A stretch of DNA of 64,000 nt from Aeromicrobium sp. Root344 (GCF_001425755.1 NZ_LMDH01000001.1:2678749-2742748), one strand, 5' to 3'. Shown: positions 53,827 to 62,517, numbered from the stretch's first letter. Numbers and translations: made by a program. The notes: a model not told the origin generated them from the sequence alone.

Positions 53827-55575
53827 ATGCGATCGGTAGCCCTGTCACCTGAGAACCGTCAAGCCGCTCTCGATGCGATGGCGGCGACCCCGCTGGACAT
53901 CCTCGTGATCGGCGGCGGCGTCGTGGGCGGAGGTGCCGCGCTGGATGCCGCGACCCGCGGACTGTCCGTCGGGCTCGTCGAGGCCCGCGACTTCGCCTCC
54001 GGCACCTCGAGCCGTTCCAGCAAGCTCATGCACGGTGGCCTGCGCTATCTCGAGATGCTCGACTTCCGCCTCGTCGCCGAGGCGCTCAAGGAGCGCGGCC
54101 TCAGCCTGCAGAAGCTGGCCCCGCACCTCGTCCGCGAGGTCGGCTTCCTCTACCCGCTGACGCACCGCGTCTGGGAGCGCTTCTACGCAGGCTCCGGCGT
54201 CGCGCTCTACGACGCCATGAGCAAAGCCTCCGGCTACGGCCAGGGCGTGCCGCTGCACCGCCACCTGACCCGCAGGGGAGCGCGCCGCATGATGCCGGCG
54301 CTGCGCAAGGACGCCCTGGTCGGCGCCCTGCACTACTACGACGGCCAGGTCGACGACGCGCGTCACACGATGTTCCTGTCACGCACCGCCGCGGCGTACG
54401 GCGCTCATGTCGCGAGCCGTACTCGGGTCATCGGTCTGCTGCGCGAAGGTGACCGCGTCACCGGTGCGACGGTCAAGGACCTCGAGTCCGGCCGCGAGTT
54501 CGACATCCGCGCCAAGCAGGTCATCAACTCCACGGGTGTCTGGACCGACGAGACGCAGGCACTGACCTCCGAGCGGGGCCAGTTCCACGTACGCGCCAGC
54601 AAGGGCGTGCACCTCGTCGTGCCGCGCGACCGCATCCGCGGGGAGTCCGGCCTGATCCTGCGCACCGAGAAGTCGGTGCTGTTCGTCATCCCGTGGGGCC
54701 GGCACTGGATCATCGGCACGACCGACACCGACTGGTCGTTGTCCAAGGACCACCCTGCGGCGAGCCGCAGCGACATCGACTACCTCCTCGAGCACGTCAA
54801 CTCGGTGCTCGTCGAGCCGCTGACGCACGACGACGTCGAGGGCGTCTACGCCGGGCTGAGGCCGTTGCTGGCCGGTGAGGACGAGGCGACGAGCAAGTTG
54901 TCGCGAGAGCACGCGGTCGGGACGAGCGTCAAGGGACTCGTCGTCATCGCCGGCGGCAAGTACACGACCTACAGGATCATGGCCAAGGACGCCGTCGACG
55001 CGGCCGTCCACGGCATGTCGTCGCTGCTCGACCGCAGGGTGCCGGACTCGTGCACCGAGGACGTGCCGCTGCTCGGTGCCGACGGCTACGAGGCGATGTG
55101 GAACCAGCGCCAGATGCTCGCCGCGTCCAGCGGACTGGGCGTCGGCCGGGTCGAGCACCTCCTGCACCGTTACGGCTCGCTGACGCTCGAGCTGCTCGAC
55201 CTGATCGCCGAGCGCCCGGACCTCGGCCAACCCTTGACGGGAGCGGACGACTACCTCCGCGCCGAGATCGTCTACGCCGCGACGCACGAGGGCGCGCGCC
55301 ACCTCGACGACGCGATCGCGCGCCGTACGCGCATCTCGATCGAGACGTTCGACCGTGGCACCGACGTCGCGGTCGAGGTCGCCGAGCTGATGGCCGGCGT
55401 CCTCGGCTGGACCAAGGCGCAGCGTGACAACGAGGTCGATCACTACCTCAAGCGAGTCGAAGCCGAGCGGGAGAGCCAGACGATGCCCGACGACGAGACC
55501 GCCGACGCCGCCCGCATGGGTGCCGAGGACGTCGTGCCGATCGCGACGACCAGGACCAAGGCGAAGACCGGCTGA
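53827..55575 (+). CDS. glpD: Glycerol-3-phosphate dehydrogenase (FAD-dependent, aerobic)
   Basis: A 582-residue membrane-associated flavoenzyme oxidising glycerol-3-phosphate to dihydroxyacetone phosphate with electrons to quinone. FAD fold LDILVIGGGVVGGGAALDAA, SSRSSKLMHGGLRYLE, WGRHWIIGTTDTDW and VIAGGKYTTYR are typical; the C-terminal part is the helical cap with a polar tail. ATG 53827 is preferred to TTG 53815. It overlaps the next gene by one base. Confidence 0.96.
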   Translation: MRSVALSPENRQAALDAMAATPLDILVIGGGVVGGGAALDAATRGLSVGLVEARDFASGTSSRSSKLMHGGLRYLEMLDFRLVAEALKERGLSLQKLAPHLVREVGFLYPLTHRVWERFYAGSGVALYDAMSKASGYGQGVPLHRHLTRRGARRMMPALRKDALVGALHYYDGQVDDARHTMFLSRTAAAYGAHVASRTRVIGLLREGDRVTGATVKDLESGREFDIRAKQVINSTGVWTDETQALTSERGQFHVRASKGVHLVVPRDRIRGESGLILRTEKSVLFVIPWGRHWIIGTTDTDWSLSKDHPAASRSDIDYLLEHVNSVLVEPLTHDDVEGVYAGLRPLLAGEDEATSKLSREHAVGTSVKGLVVIAGGKYTTYRIMAKDAVDAAVHGMSSLLDRRVPDSCTEDVPLLGADGYEAMWNQRQMLAASSGLGVGRVEHLLHRYGSLTLELLDLIAERPDLGQPLTGADDYLRAEIVYAATHEGARHLDDAIARRTRISIETFDRGTDVAVEVAELMAGVLGWTKAQRDNEVDHYLKRVEAERESQTMPDDETADAARMGAEDVVPIATTRTKAKTG

Positions 55576-56348
55576 TGGCCCAGGAGACCGTCGCGGACTA
55601 CGACGTCCGCTCACCGGCGTCGCGCACCTTGCTGACCGTGATCAGCACGATCCTCACCGTCGTGCTGCTCGGCGGCCTCGTGCTCGGCGCCTCGCTCGTG
55701 AAGCGAGACACGCGCATCGCCACAGCCGATGTCGAGCTCGGAGACGTGTCCCAGCTCGTGGTCAACGCCGGATCGGCGAACGTACGCCTGGTCGAGGGCG
55801 AGGAGGGTGTGGTCCGCATCCGCTCGCGCATCACCTCGGGCCTGCAGAAGACCACCTACCAGCTGGGTCGCCGCGGCGACGAGATCAAGATCGTCTCCGC
55901 GTGCAAGACCTGGTTGTCGCCGGGCTGCGGGGTCTCGACCACGCTCGAGGTGCCCAAGGGCATGCCGGTCGTCGTGAAGTCGACGTCGGGCAACGTCAGG
56001 GCCGACTCGCTGTCCGAGGGATCCCTCACGGTGCGGTCGGGGAGCGGCGACATCACGGTCGCGGACCTCAGGGTCGACGAGCTCGACGCCAAGACCGGCT
56101 CGGGCGACATCAACGCGACGTTCGCGACGCAGCCGTTCGGGCTCAAGGTCAACACCACGAGCGGTGACATCCGGGCCACGGTGCCCGCAGGCAAGCGCGC
56201 GTACGCCGTCATGGTCTCGTCCAAGTCCGGCGACATCTCCAACACCCTCGACGGCGAGGTCACCAACTCGATCTCCGTGGCGGACGCCGGCAAGGGTTTC
56301 GTCCGGGCCATCACCAACAGCGGCGACATCCGCCTGGCCAACCAATGA
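55575..56348 (+). CDS. DUF4097 family beta-strand repeat protein, membrane anchored
   Basis: A 257-residue protein with one N-terminal membrane helix (LLTVISTILTVVLLGGLVLG) and an outer right-handed beta-solenoid of DUF4097 repeats: SGNVRADSL, SGDITVADL, SGDINATF, SGDIRATV, SGDISNTL and SGDIRLAN. Start overlaps glpD stop (TGATG), so it is coupled to glycerol metabolism genes. Such proteins are often envelope-stress or adhesin-like; function unknown. Confidence 0.85.
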   Translation: MAQETVADYDVRSPASRTLLTVISTILTVVLLGGLVLGASLVKRDTRIATADVELGDVSQLVVNAGSANVRLVEGEEGVVRIRSRITSGLQKTTYQLGRRGDEIKIVSACKTWLSPGCGVSTTLEVPKGMPVVVKSTSGNVRADSLSEGSLTVRSGSGDITVADLRVDELDAKTGSGDINATFATQPFGLKVNTTSGDIRATVPAGKRAYAVMVSSKSGDISNTLDGEVTNSISVADAGKGFVRAITNSGDIRLANQ

Positions 56349-56349
56349 C

Positions 56350-56382
56350 AAGACCCCCGGTCCTTGCGGAACCGAGGGTCTT
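56350..56382. terminator. Bidirectional terminator between the DUF4097 gene and tRNA-His
   Basis: A stem of about 14 pairs with one bulge runs from AAGACCC at 56350 to GGGTCTT ending at 56382 around a 4-base loop. It lies 1 base after the plus-strand stop and 2 bases beyond the tRNA 3' end. Confidence 0.75.
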
Positions 56383-56384
56383 CG

Positions 56385-56461
56385 TGGGGTGGACGACGGG
56401 ACTTGAACCCGCGGCCACCGGCACCACAAGCCGGTGCTCTACCAACTGAGCTACGCCCACC
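56385..56461 (-). tRNA. tRNA-His (anticodon GUG)
   Basis: The anticodon stem CCGGC/GCCGG encloses TTGTGGT, giving GTG. An extra G at -1 (position 56461) pairs with C73, the histidine identity element. The D-arm TAGCTCAGTTGGTAGAGC and T-arm GCGGGTTCAAGTCCCG are standard. Unlike the other two tRNAs here, the CCA end is encoded (56385-56387). Confidence 0.95.
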
Positions 56462-56521
56462 ACGCGTGCCGGGCATACGCCCGACACGGCGTCAGGAAGT
56501 CTAACGCAGGCCTGACCCGGT

Positions 56522-57145
56522 TCAGACCGTAGCCCGGCCTTCGCCGGTCAAGGATCCGGCGACCTCGGCCGCGATGGCCTTGGCCGTGTCGCTGTCGATG
56601 CCGGGATCCGGGGTGAAAACCGCGCGGCGGTAGTAGCGCAGCTCCTCGATGCTCTCCTGAATGTCGACGAGAGCTCGGTGGTGACCCGCCTTGGCCGGGG
56701 CCGCGAAGTAGGCCCGGGGGAACCACTGACGGGCCAGCTCCTTGATCGACGAGACGTCGATGACGCGGTAGTGGAGCCAGCCCTCGAGCTCGGCCATGTC
56801 GCGAGCGAGGAACGAGCGGTCGGTGCCGATCGTGTTGCCGGCCATGGGCGCCTTGCCGGGCTCCTTGACGAACTCGCGGACGTAGGCCAGCACCTGCTCC
56901 TCGGCGTCGCGCAGGCTCAGACCGCCGTCGAGCTCGGTGATCAGGCCCGAGCTGGTGTGCATGTCACGGACGAAGTCGTTCATCTGCTCGAGCGCAGCCT
57001 GCGGAGGCTTGACGATGAGGTCGATCCCGTCGCCCAGGACGTTGAGGTCGTAGTCGGTCACCAGAGCGGCCACCTCGACCAATGCATCGGTCTCGAGCGA
57101 GAGTCCGGTCATCTCGCAGTCGATCCACACCAGCTTGTCATTCAC
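56522..57145 (-). CDS. orn: Oligoribonuclease
   Basis: A 207-residue DEDDh 3'-5' exonuclease degrading di- to pentanucleotides, including pGpG from c-di-GMP turnover. VWIDCEMTGL (Asp, Glu), GNTIGTDRSFLARDM (Asp), and AGHHRALVDIQESIEELRYY (His, Asp) make the active site. GTG 57145 fits homologs and a -10 TAGTGT 7 bases upstream; longer readings are unlikely. The C-terminal tail is polar. Confidence 0.95.
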   Translation of the reverse strand: MNDKLVWIDCEMTGLSLETDALVEVAALVTDYDLNVLGDGIDLIVKPPQAALEQMNDFVRDMHTSSGLITELDGGLSLRDAEEQVLAYVREFVKEPGKAPMAGNTIGTDRSFLARDMAELEGWLHYRVIDVSSIKELARQWFPRAYFAAPAKAGHHRALVDIQESIEELRYYRRAVFTPDPGIDSDTAKAIAAEVAGSLTGEGRATV

Positions 57146-57152
57146 GCGCTGA

Positions 57153-57158
57153 ACACTA
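57153..57158 (-). promoter_or_regulatory. -10 box of orn
   Basis: TAGTGT on the minus strand, 7 bases before GTG 57145, indicating a leaderless transcript. Confidence 0.45.
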
Positions 57159-57280
57159 GTACGCCCGTCAGACGCGGCATGTCGACACTGTGCTTCGTGC
57201 GGGCCGGTAGGGTCTGATGGAACCTTCAACGAGCGAGCCGCGTTGGTCACGATGGTGACCGCCCGACCCAGGAGAAATCA

Positions 57281-58045
57281 GTGAGCAACGAACGTCAGCA
57301 GCGTGCCGCCCGTGCGGAGCAGATGCGCAAGGAGCGCGAGAAGGCAGACCGCAAGCAGCGCAACGTGATCACTGTCGGGATCGTCGTCGTCGTGGTGGCC
57401 CTGATCGCGGTGGCCGGTTTCGCCGTCAAGAGCGCGCAGGACGGCAACACCGACTCCACCAAGCTCGTCTACCCGGCTCACACCGACAAGTCGACGTTCG
57501 GATTCGACTACACCGCCGCTGACGCCGGCGGCAAGGCCGGCGCCGATCCGGTCAAGGTCGTGCTGACCGAGGACTTCCAGTGCCCCGTGTGCAAGGCGTT
57601 CGAGGAGCAGACCGGCGCATTCCTCGACGACCTGGTCAAGAAGGGCGAGATCACGATCGACTACCGCCCGATCAGCTTCCTCGACCGCTCGAGCGCCAAC
57701 GAATACTCGAGCCGGGCCGCCAACGCCGCGATGTGCGTGCTCAACGAGGGCGGTGTCGAGGACTACAAGAAGTACCACGACCTCCTCTACTCCAAGCAGC
57801 CCGCGGAGCAGACCGCCGGGCCGGAGGATGCTGAGCTGATCTCCGACGCCAAGCAGGTGGGTGTCACCGGCATCGACAGCTGCATCCGCAAGAAGGTCTA
57901 CGGACCGTGGCTCGACAAGGCGTTGGACAAGGCGCAGTCCGAGGGATTCCAGGGCACCCCGTGGGTCCGGATCGACGGCAAGGACGTCAAGTCGCCGACA
58001 GCGGACGCCATCCAGAAGGCGATCGACGCCGCCAAGAAGTCCTGA
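57281..58045 (+). CDS. Membrane-anchored DsbA-family thiol oxidoreductase (copy 1)
   Basis: A 254-residue thioredoxin-fold protein facing outwards: a charged coil (residues 8-27), one helix (VITVGIVVVVVALIAVAGFA), then the DsbA domain. Active site CPVC (Cys101, Cys104) in EDFQCPVCKAFEEQ; cis-Pro in GFQGTPWVRIDG. A second pair, Cys152 and Cys201, could form a structural disulfide as in some actinobacterial DsbA proteins. AGGAGA precedes GTG 57281. Followed by a paralog after 3 bases. Confidence 0.92.
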   Translation: MSNERQQRAARAEQMRKEREKADRKQRNVITVGIVVVVVALIAVAGFAVKSAQDGNTDSTKLVYPAHTDKSTFGFDYTAADAGGKAGADPVKVVLTEDFQCPVCKAFEEQTGAFLDDLVKKGEITIDYRPISFLDRSSANEYSSRAANAAMCVLNEGGVEDYKKYHDLLYSKQPAEQTAGPEDAELISDAKQVGVTGIDSCIRKKVYGPWLDKALDKAQSEGFQGTPWVRIDGKDVKSPTADAIQKAIDAAKKS

Positions 58046-58048
58046 CCC

Positions 58049-58807
58049 ATGGCTTCCGCTTCCGACCGCAAGCAACGCGCCGAACGCGCGGAGCAGATGC
58101 GGAAGGAGCGGGAGAAGGCCGATCGCAAGCAGCGCAACGTCATCACGATCGCGATCTCCGTCGTGATCGTGGCGCTGATTGCCATCGGCGCATGGGCGGT
58201 GTCGTCGGCGGGCGAGGATGACAAGCCCGTGGGCCCGCTGGTCAAGCCGGCGCACACCGACTCGAGCTTTGGCTTCGACTACACGGCAGCCGACGCCGGG
58301 GGCACGGCAGGCGCCGACCCGGTTCGGGTCGTGCTCTACGAGGATTTCCAGTGCCCGGTCTGCAAGTCGTTCGAGGAGCAGAACGGCGCGTTCCTCGACG
58401 ACCTCGTCAAGAAGGGCGAGATCACGATCGAGTACCGGATGTTCGCGTTCCTCGACTCCAAGAGCTCGACTGAGTACTCCACGCGGTCGGCGAGTGCTGC
58501 CATGGCGGTCCTCGACAAGGGCGGTGTCGCGGCGTTCAAGAAGTTCCACGACCTCCTCTACGCCAACCAGCCCCCTGAGGGTGGGGACGGCCTGCCCGAC
58601 GCGACGCTGATCGACCTGGCGAAGCAGGCGGGCGTCACCGGCATCGATGCGGACGTGAAGGACCAGACGTACGCCCCGTGGGTCCGCAAGGCCAAGGATG
58701 CAGCATTCGACGACGGCTACACAGGGACGCCGACCGTCGTCATCGACGGCAAGCCCGTTCCGGCGACCCAGGCCGACATCAGCGCCGCCATCGCGGCAGC
58801 GAAATAG
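58049..58807 (+). CDS. Membrane-anchored DsbA-family thiol oxidoreductase (copy 2)
   Basis: A 252-residue paralog of the preceding gene with the same plan: coil, one membrane helix, DsbA domain with CPVC (Cys102, Cys105) in EDFQCPVCKSFEEQ and cis-Pro in GYTGTPTVVIDG. The second cysteine pair of copy 1 is replaced by Ala and Asp (AAMAVLDKGG, GIDADVKD), so the copies likely differ in stability or redox behaviour. Tandem duplication is evident. Ends stop-to-stop with crcB. Confidence 0.92.
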   Translation: MASASDRKQRAERAEQMRKEREKADRKQRNVITIAISVVIVALIAIGAWAVSSAGEDDKPVGPLVKPAHTDSSFGFDYTAADAGGTAGADPVRVVLYEDFQCPVCKSFEEQNGAFLDDLVKKGEITIEYRMFAFLDSKSSTEYSTRSASAAMAVLDKGGVAAFKKFHDLLYANQPPEGGDGLPDATLIDLAKQAGVTGIDADVKDQTYAPWVRKAKDAAFDDGYTGTPTVVIDGKPVPATQADISAAIAAAK

Positions 58808-59164
58808 CTACAGCGTGCGGCCGAGGGCGTAGCCGAGCGATGCTGCGGCGACGCTGAGCAGCAGCATGCCGACGGCATTGGCCGTCGCGGCCCGGTAGCG
58901 ACCGTCGAGAGCCAGATGCACCGACTCGACGCTTGCGGTGCTGAACGTCGTGTAGCCGCCGAGGAAGCCCGTGCCCAGGACGGTGTGCCAGGTGTCATCC
59001 GCACCGAGCCCCACCACGAGCCCGAGCAGCAGCGATCCGCTGATGTTGATCAGATGGGTCGACCAGGGGAGCCGCGACGAGACTCGGGGGCGCAACCAGG
59101 CGTCGAGCGACCAGCGGGTGCCGGCGCCGAGCCCCCCGGCAAGTGCCATCAGCAGCGTCGTCAT
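58808..59164 (-). CDS. crcB: Fluoride channel subunit CrcB/FluC (second of pair)
   Basis: A 118-residue four-helix protein. LINISGSLLLGLVVG (polar Asn of the pore) and GTGFLGGYTTFSTASVE are the FluC signatures. Two crcB genes in tandem usually form a heterodimeric fluoride exporter in Gram-positive bacteria. Overlaps the upstream crcB by 4 bases. Confidence 0.94.
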   Translation of the reverse strand: MTTLLMALAGGLGAGTRWSLDAWLRPRVSSRLPWSTHLINISGSLLLGLVVGLGADDTWHTVLGTGFLGGYTTFSTASVESVHLALDGRYRAATANAVGMLLLSVAAASLGYALGRTL

Positions 59165-59541
59165 CGAGCCACCGCACGGCCAGCCGCGACGCCGGCGAAC
59201 GCCGCCATGAGTCCCGCGACGACGCTGCACACGGCATACGTCACGCCGAGCGCCACGTGGTCCCCACGCAGGAGGGTGTCGGTCTCGACGGCCAGCGCGC
59301 TGTAGGTCGTGTAGCCGCCGAGGAAGCCCGTGCCGAGCAGCAGCCGCAACCGATTGGCGGCCGCGCTGTGATCGCGTACGAGGAGCACCGCCAGCAGCGC
59401 TCCGAGGGCGAACGAGCCGGTGACGTTGACCAGGAACGTCGCCAGGGGGAAGAGCCGGTCGCCGTCGAGTGCCTCGGCGATGCCGTGGCGGCTCAGGGTG
59501 CCCGCGGCGCCACCGATGACGACGAGAGCGAAGGACCTCAC
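59161..59541 (-). CDS. crcB: Fluoride channel subunit CrcB/FluC (first of pair)
   Basis: A 126-residue partner subunit with GAAGTLSRHGIAEAL, FLVNVTGSFALGALLAVLL and GTGFLGGYTTYSALAVE. GTG 59541 overlaps the lysE stop by 4 bases, so the three genes are one operon; no fluoride riboswitch is seen between or before them. Confidence 0.94.
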   Translation of the reverse strand: MRSFALVVIGGAAGTLSRHGIAEALDGDRLFPLATFLVNVTGSFALGALLAVLLVRDHSAAANRLRLLLGTGFLGGYTTYSALAVETDTLLRGDHVALGVTYAVCSVVAGLMAAFAGVAAGRAVAR

Positions 59542-60164
59542 CCCTCCATTAGACCGTGCAGCAGGCTGACGGCGATCGCCGCCATGACGACGGCGATCAG
59601 TGCATCGAGGACGCGCCACGCAGCAGGCTTCGCAAAGAGCGGACGCAGCAGCCGCGCACCGAAGCCCAGGGCCGAGAACCAGACGATCGAACCGAGGGCG
59701 GCTCCGGCGCCGAACCACCAGCGATCGTCGCCGTGGGTGCCCGCCACGGAGCCCAGCAGCAGGATCGTGTCGAGGTAGACGTGGGGGTTGAGCCAAGTCA
59801 GTGCGACGGCGGTGGTCACGGTCGGCCACAGCGACGTGGCGGCCCCGGAGGTCTCGGCGTCGAGCTCGCCGGGATGCAGCGCCCGGCGGCCGGCGATCAC
59901 GGCGTACGTCAGGAGGAAGGCGGCACCCCCGATCCGCATGGTGTCGAGCAGCCACGGCGCCAGCTCCAGCAGGCTTCCGATGCCGGCGATGCCCAGCGCG
60001 ATCAGCACGACGTCCGAGATCGCGCAGATCAGGACCACGGCGAGGACGTGCTCGCCGCGCAGGCCTTGGCGCAGGACGAATGCGTTCTGCGCGCCGATCG
60101 CGACGATGAGCGACAGGCCGAAGCCGGCCCCGGCAAGGGCGGCGACGAGAGTGGCGTGGTCCAT
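59538..60164 (-). CDS. lysE: LysE/ArgO family amino acid exporter
   Basis: A 208-residue exporter with six helices. GLSLIVAIGAQNAFVLRQGL is the LysE hallmark (pore glutamine and aspartate region), followed by CAISDVVLIALGIAG and VALTWLNPHVYLDTILLLG. It exports lysine and/or arginine, controlled by the divergent LysG-type gene. First gene of the lysE-crcB-crcB unit. Confidence 0.93.
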   Translation of the reverse strand: MDHATLVAALAGAGFGLSLIVAIGAQNAFVLRQGLRGEHVLAVVLICAISDVVLIALGIAGIGSLLELAPWLLDTMRIGGAAFLLTYAVIAGRRALHPGELDAETSGAATSLWPTVTTAVALTWLNPHVYLDTILLLGSVAGTHGDDRWWFGAGAALGSIVWFSALGFGARLLRPLFAKPAAWRVLDALIAVVMAAIAVSLLHGLMEG

Positions 60165-60201
60165 GGCTCCATCCAACGTCCTCCTGGGCCATAAGACCAG
60201 T

Positions 60202-60227
60202 TCATGTTTTGAATGATGCATTAGCAT
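60202..60227. promoter_or_regulatory. LysG operator region and leaderless promoter
   Basis: TCAT-gttttga-ATGA (60202-60216) is an inverted repeat in the lysE/lysG divergent gap, of LysR-type size. TAGCAT (60222-60227) is a -10 box 7 bases before GTG 60235 for lysG. Binding at the dyad would serve both promoters. Confidence 0.45.
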
Positions 60228-60234
60228 TGCTGAT

Positions 60235-61116
60235 GTGGCAGACGTCGACCTCTCCCAGCTCCGCGCCCTCGCGGCCGTCGTCGACGAGGGATCGTTCGAC
60301 GCCGCGGCGGCGGCTCTGCACCTGACGCCGTCAGCAGTCAGCCAACGCATCAAGGCCCTCGAGCAGTCCGCGGGTCGCGTCCTCGTCCGCCGCACCAAGC
60401 CGACGGAAGCGACGGAAGCCGGGCACGCGTACCTCCGCCTGGCCCGCCAGGTCGAGGCGCTCGTCCAGGACGTACGTGTCGAGATCGATCCGGCCGAGCA
60501 GCGGCCTCCGACCATTCCGCTGGCGGTCAACGGCGACTCGCTGGCGACCTGGGTGCTGCCGGCCCTCGCATCGCTGGCCGGCACGGCCTACTTCGACGTA
60601 CGGCGTGAGGACGAGGGCCGCACGGCCGAGCTGTTGCGCTCGGGCACCGTCATGGCGGCGATCACGTCGGACGCCGCGCCTGTGCAGGGCTGCCGGTCGA
60701 CCCGCCTCGGCACGATGCGCTACCGGCCGGTGGCAGCCCCGGACTACGTGGCCGAGTGGTTCGCGGACGGGGTCGACGCAGCGAGCCTGTCGCGTGCGCC
60801 GGTCGTGGTGTTCGACCGCAACGACGACCTCCAGGACGCCTACCTCCGACAGCGCAGTCGTCGACGGCTGGCCCCGCCCCGGCACCACATCCCGGCCTCG
60901 TCCCAGTTCGCCGACGCGATCGCGCTCGGGCTGGGTTGGGGAATGCTTCCCAAGGAGCAGTACGAGGAGCGCGAGCGGGCCGGCCTGCTCGTCGACCTCG
61001 ATCCTGGCCGGCACGTCGACGTCACGCTGCACTGGCAGCAATGGGCGTTGCAGACCCCCGCTCTCGAGGCCACGGCCCGGGCGATCCGGGAAGCCGCCGC
61101 CGAGCACCTGACGTGA
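60235..61116 (+). CDS. lysG: LysR-family regulator of the ArgP/LysG group
   Basis: A 293-residue regulator. Winged helix DLSQLRALAAVVDEGSFDAA, then LTPSAVSQRIKALEQSAGRV; the effector domain has LAVNGDSLATWVLPALA and FDRNDDLQDAYLR, typical of ArgP/LysG, which senses lysine/arginine and activates lysE. Divergently placed to lysE as in Corynebacterium. GTG start 60235. Confidence 0.92.
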   Translation: MADVDLSQLRALAAVVDEGSFDAAAAALHLTPSAVSQRIKALEQSAGRVLVRRTKPTEATEAGHAYLRLARQVEALVQDVRVEIDPAEQRPPTIPLAVNGDSLATWVLPALASLAGTAYFDVRREDEGRTAELLRSGTVMAAITSDAAPVQGCRSTRLGTMRYRPVAAPDYVAEWFADGVDAASLSRAPVVVFDRNDDLQDAYLRQRSRRRLAPPRHHIPASSQFADAIALGLGWGMLPKEQYEERERAGLLVDLDPGRHVDVTLHWQQWALQTPALEATARAIREAAAEHLT

Positions 61117-61126
61117 GGCGAACCTG

Positions 61127-61150
61127 GTGGTAATGTCAAGTCACTACCAC
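61127..61150. promoter_or_regulatory. Inverted repeat upstream of the 191-residue gene
   Basis: GTGGTA (61127-61132) and TACCAC (61145-61150) are perfect arms 12 bases apart, ending 11 bases before ATG 61162, with GAGGAG between. A candidate operator; the gene product has a helix-turn-helix-like C-terminal part that might bind it. Confidence 0.4.
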
Positions 61151-61161
61151 TGAGGAGCGCG

Positions 61162-61737
61162 ATGAGCCTCGAAGAGATGCTCGACCACCTGCTCGAACCG
61201 CATGCCGTCGACACCGACGACGCGGGTGACCGTCTGGTGGCGCTCCGCCTGGCGGACGACTGGGGAGTCGGCGTCCGGCTCCACCGCCGCGGCACTCATC
61301 GGCAGTGGAACGTCCGTGAGGTCACGCTTCGACTGCTCGACCCAGACTCCGGCATCACCGGCAACGACGTACGCGAGCTGCCCCTGGGGTCACTGCTGTC
61401 CGAGGCCAAGAGGCTCGCCACCAAGGACTCTCTCGCGGCATTTCCGCCTGCGCCGAGACTGAACCTCGCCGACCTGCTGGAGCAGAGCGGCGGCACGTTC
61501 GGCAGCGGCGACGACGCGCTGGCCGCTCTCGCCCTGGAGTACGTGTCGCTGGTCGAGTCGGGCGTGCGCACGCCCTCCAAGGCCTTGGCGGAGCGCTTCG
61601 GTGGCGCCGCCGGCACCTGGACCAACCGGGTCGCGGAGTCGCGTAGGCGGGGATTCCTCACGCCGGTCGAGCGCGGTGAGGCGGGGGGAGCGCTGACTCC
61701 CAAAGCGCTCTCGGCGCTGGGGCTGCGCCACGACTGA
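61162..61737 (+). CDS. Conserved hypothetical protein with helical DNA-binding-like C-terminus
   Basis: A 191-residue soluble protein of no recognised family. The N-terminal half is beta-rich; residues 125-191 (LALEYVSLVESGVRTPSKAL, GTWTNRVAESRRRGFLTPV, GGALTPKALSALGLRH) look like a winged helix-turn-helix of a type seen at the end of many small actinobacterial proteins. GAGGAG precedes ATG 61162. A regulatory role, perhaps autoregulatory, is inferred. Confidence 0.65.
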   Translation: MSLEEMLDHLLEPHAVDTDDAGDRLVALRLADDWGVGVRLHRRGTHRQWNVREVTLRLLDPDSGITGNDVRELPLGSLLSEAKRLATKDSLAAFPPAPRLNLADLLEQSGGTFGSGDDALAALALEYVSLVESGVRTPSKALAERFGGAAGTWTNRVAESRRRGFLTPVERGEAGGALTPKALSALGLRHD

Positions 61738-62517
61738 TCAACCGAAGAAGTCGACCAGCACGGGCGCCAGCGCGTCCGGCGCCACGTCGTGGGTCTGCCC
61801 CTCGAGGGTCTGGTGCTCGGCGTTCGGAAGTGCAGCGGCAGTCGCCTTCGCCGCCTGCTGGAGACTGTCCGGACTCGCGCTGCCGCTCAGCAGCAGCGAC
61901 CGCGTCGTGATGGCGCCTGCGAGCTCGCGGGGCACCCGGCTGCCGTCGAGCAGCTGGTCGTCGTACGCGAGGGTCGGCGCGATCGCCTCGAACCTGACCC
62001 AACCCGGTCCCGCGCGCATGCCGTCGATCACCTGCGACGGGATGCCCACCCGGGTCATGAACAGCGCGATCGCACCGCCCCGGTCGCCGGCCGCGAGCAG
62101 CTCGTGTAGGCGAGCCGTGTAGTCGGCGCTGGCTTCATCTCCCTCGCCTTCGGCGACGTACGGCGGCTCGTACAGGGCGAGTCCGGTGATCCGCGCATCC
62201 GCGGCTGCCGTCGTCAGTGCCAACGCGCCGCCGGACGACATCGCGTAGACGTACGCCTCGCCGCCCGCCGCGTCGATCAGTGCGGTCAGGTCCTCGACCT
62301 CACGTTCCACCGCGTACGGCGCGGTGTCGGCGCTCTCGCCACGACCGCGGCGGTCGTACGTGAACACCGTGAAGTGGTCCGCGAGCCGTTCCGCGAGGGC
62401 ATCCATCGGTCCGGCGCGGCGGAAGCACATGGCGCCGTCGACCAGGACGATCGGCGGCCCGGAGCCGATCCGGTCGTACGCGATGGTCGTGCCGTCGGCA
62501 GAGGTGAGCTGGGGCAT
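61738..62517 (-). CDS. Alpha/beta hydrolase
   Basis: A 259-residue hydrolase. Oxyanion region VLVDGAMCFRR (replacing HG), FTYDRRGRGESAD, nucleophile in YAMSSGGALAL (A-M-S-S-G-G), catalytic His in EGQTHDVAPD. AGGAG precedes ATG 62517. Last gene of the arsR-AHSA1-hydrolase unit; the gap to the AHSA1 gene is 16 bases. Confidence 0.85.
   Translation of the reverse strand: MPQLTSADGTTIAYDRIGSGPPIVLVDGAMCFRRAGPMDALAERLADHFTVFTYDRRGRGESADTAPYAVEREVEDLTALIDAAGGEAYVYAMSSGGALALTTAAADARITGLALYEPPYVAEGEGDEASADYTARLHELLAAGDRGGAIALFMTRVGIPSQVIDGMRAGPGWVRFEAIAPTLAYDDQLLDGSRVPRELAGAITTRSLLLSGSASPDSLQQAAKATAAALPNAEHQTLEGQTHDVAPDALAPVLVDFFG

Noticed and set aside
59161..60234. Fluoride riboswitch for the crcB pair
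   Set aside because: No crcB-motif-like sequence was found before lysE or between the genes; crcB starts overlap the preceding stop codons.
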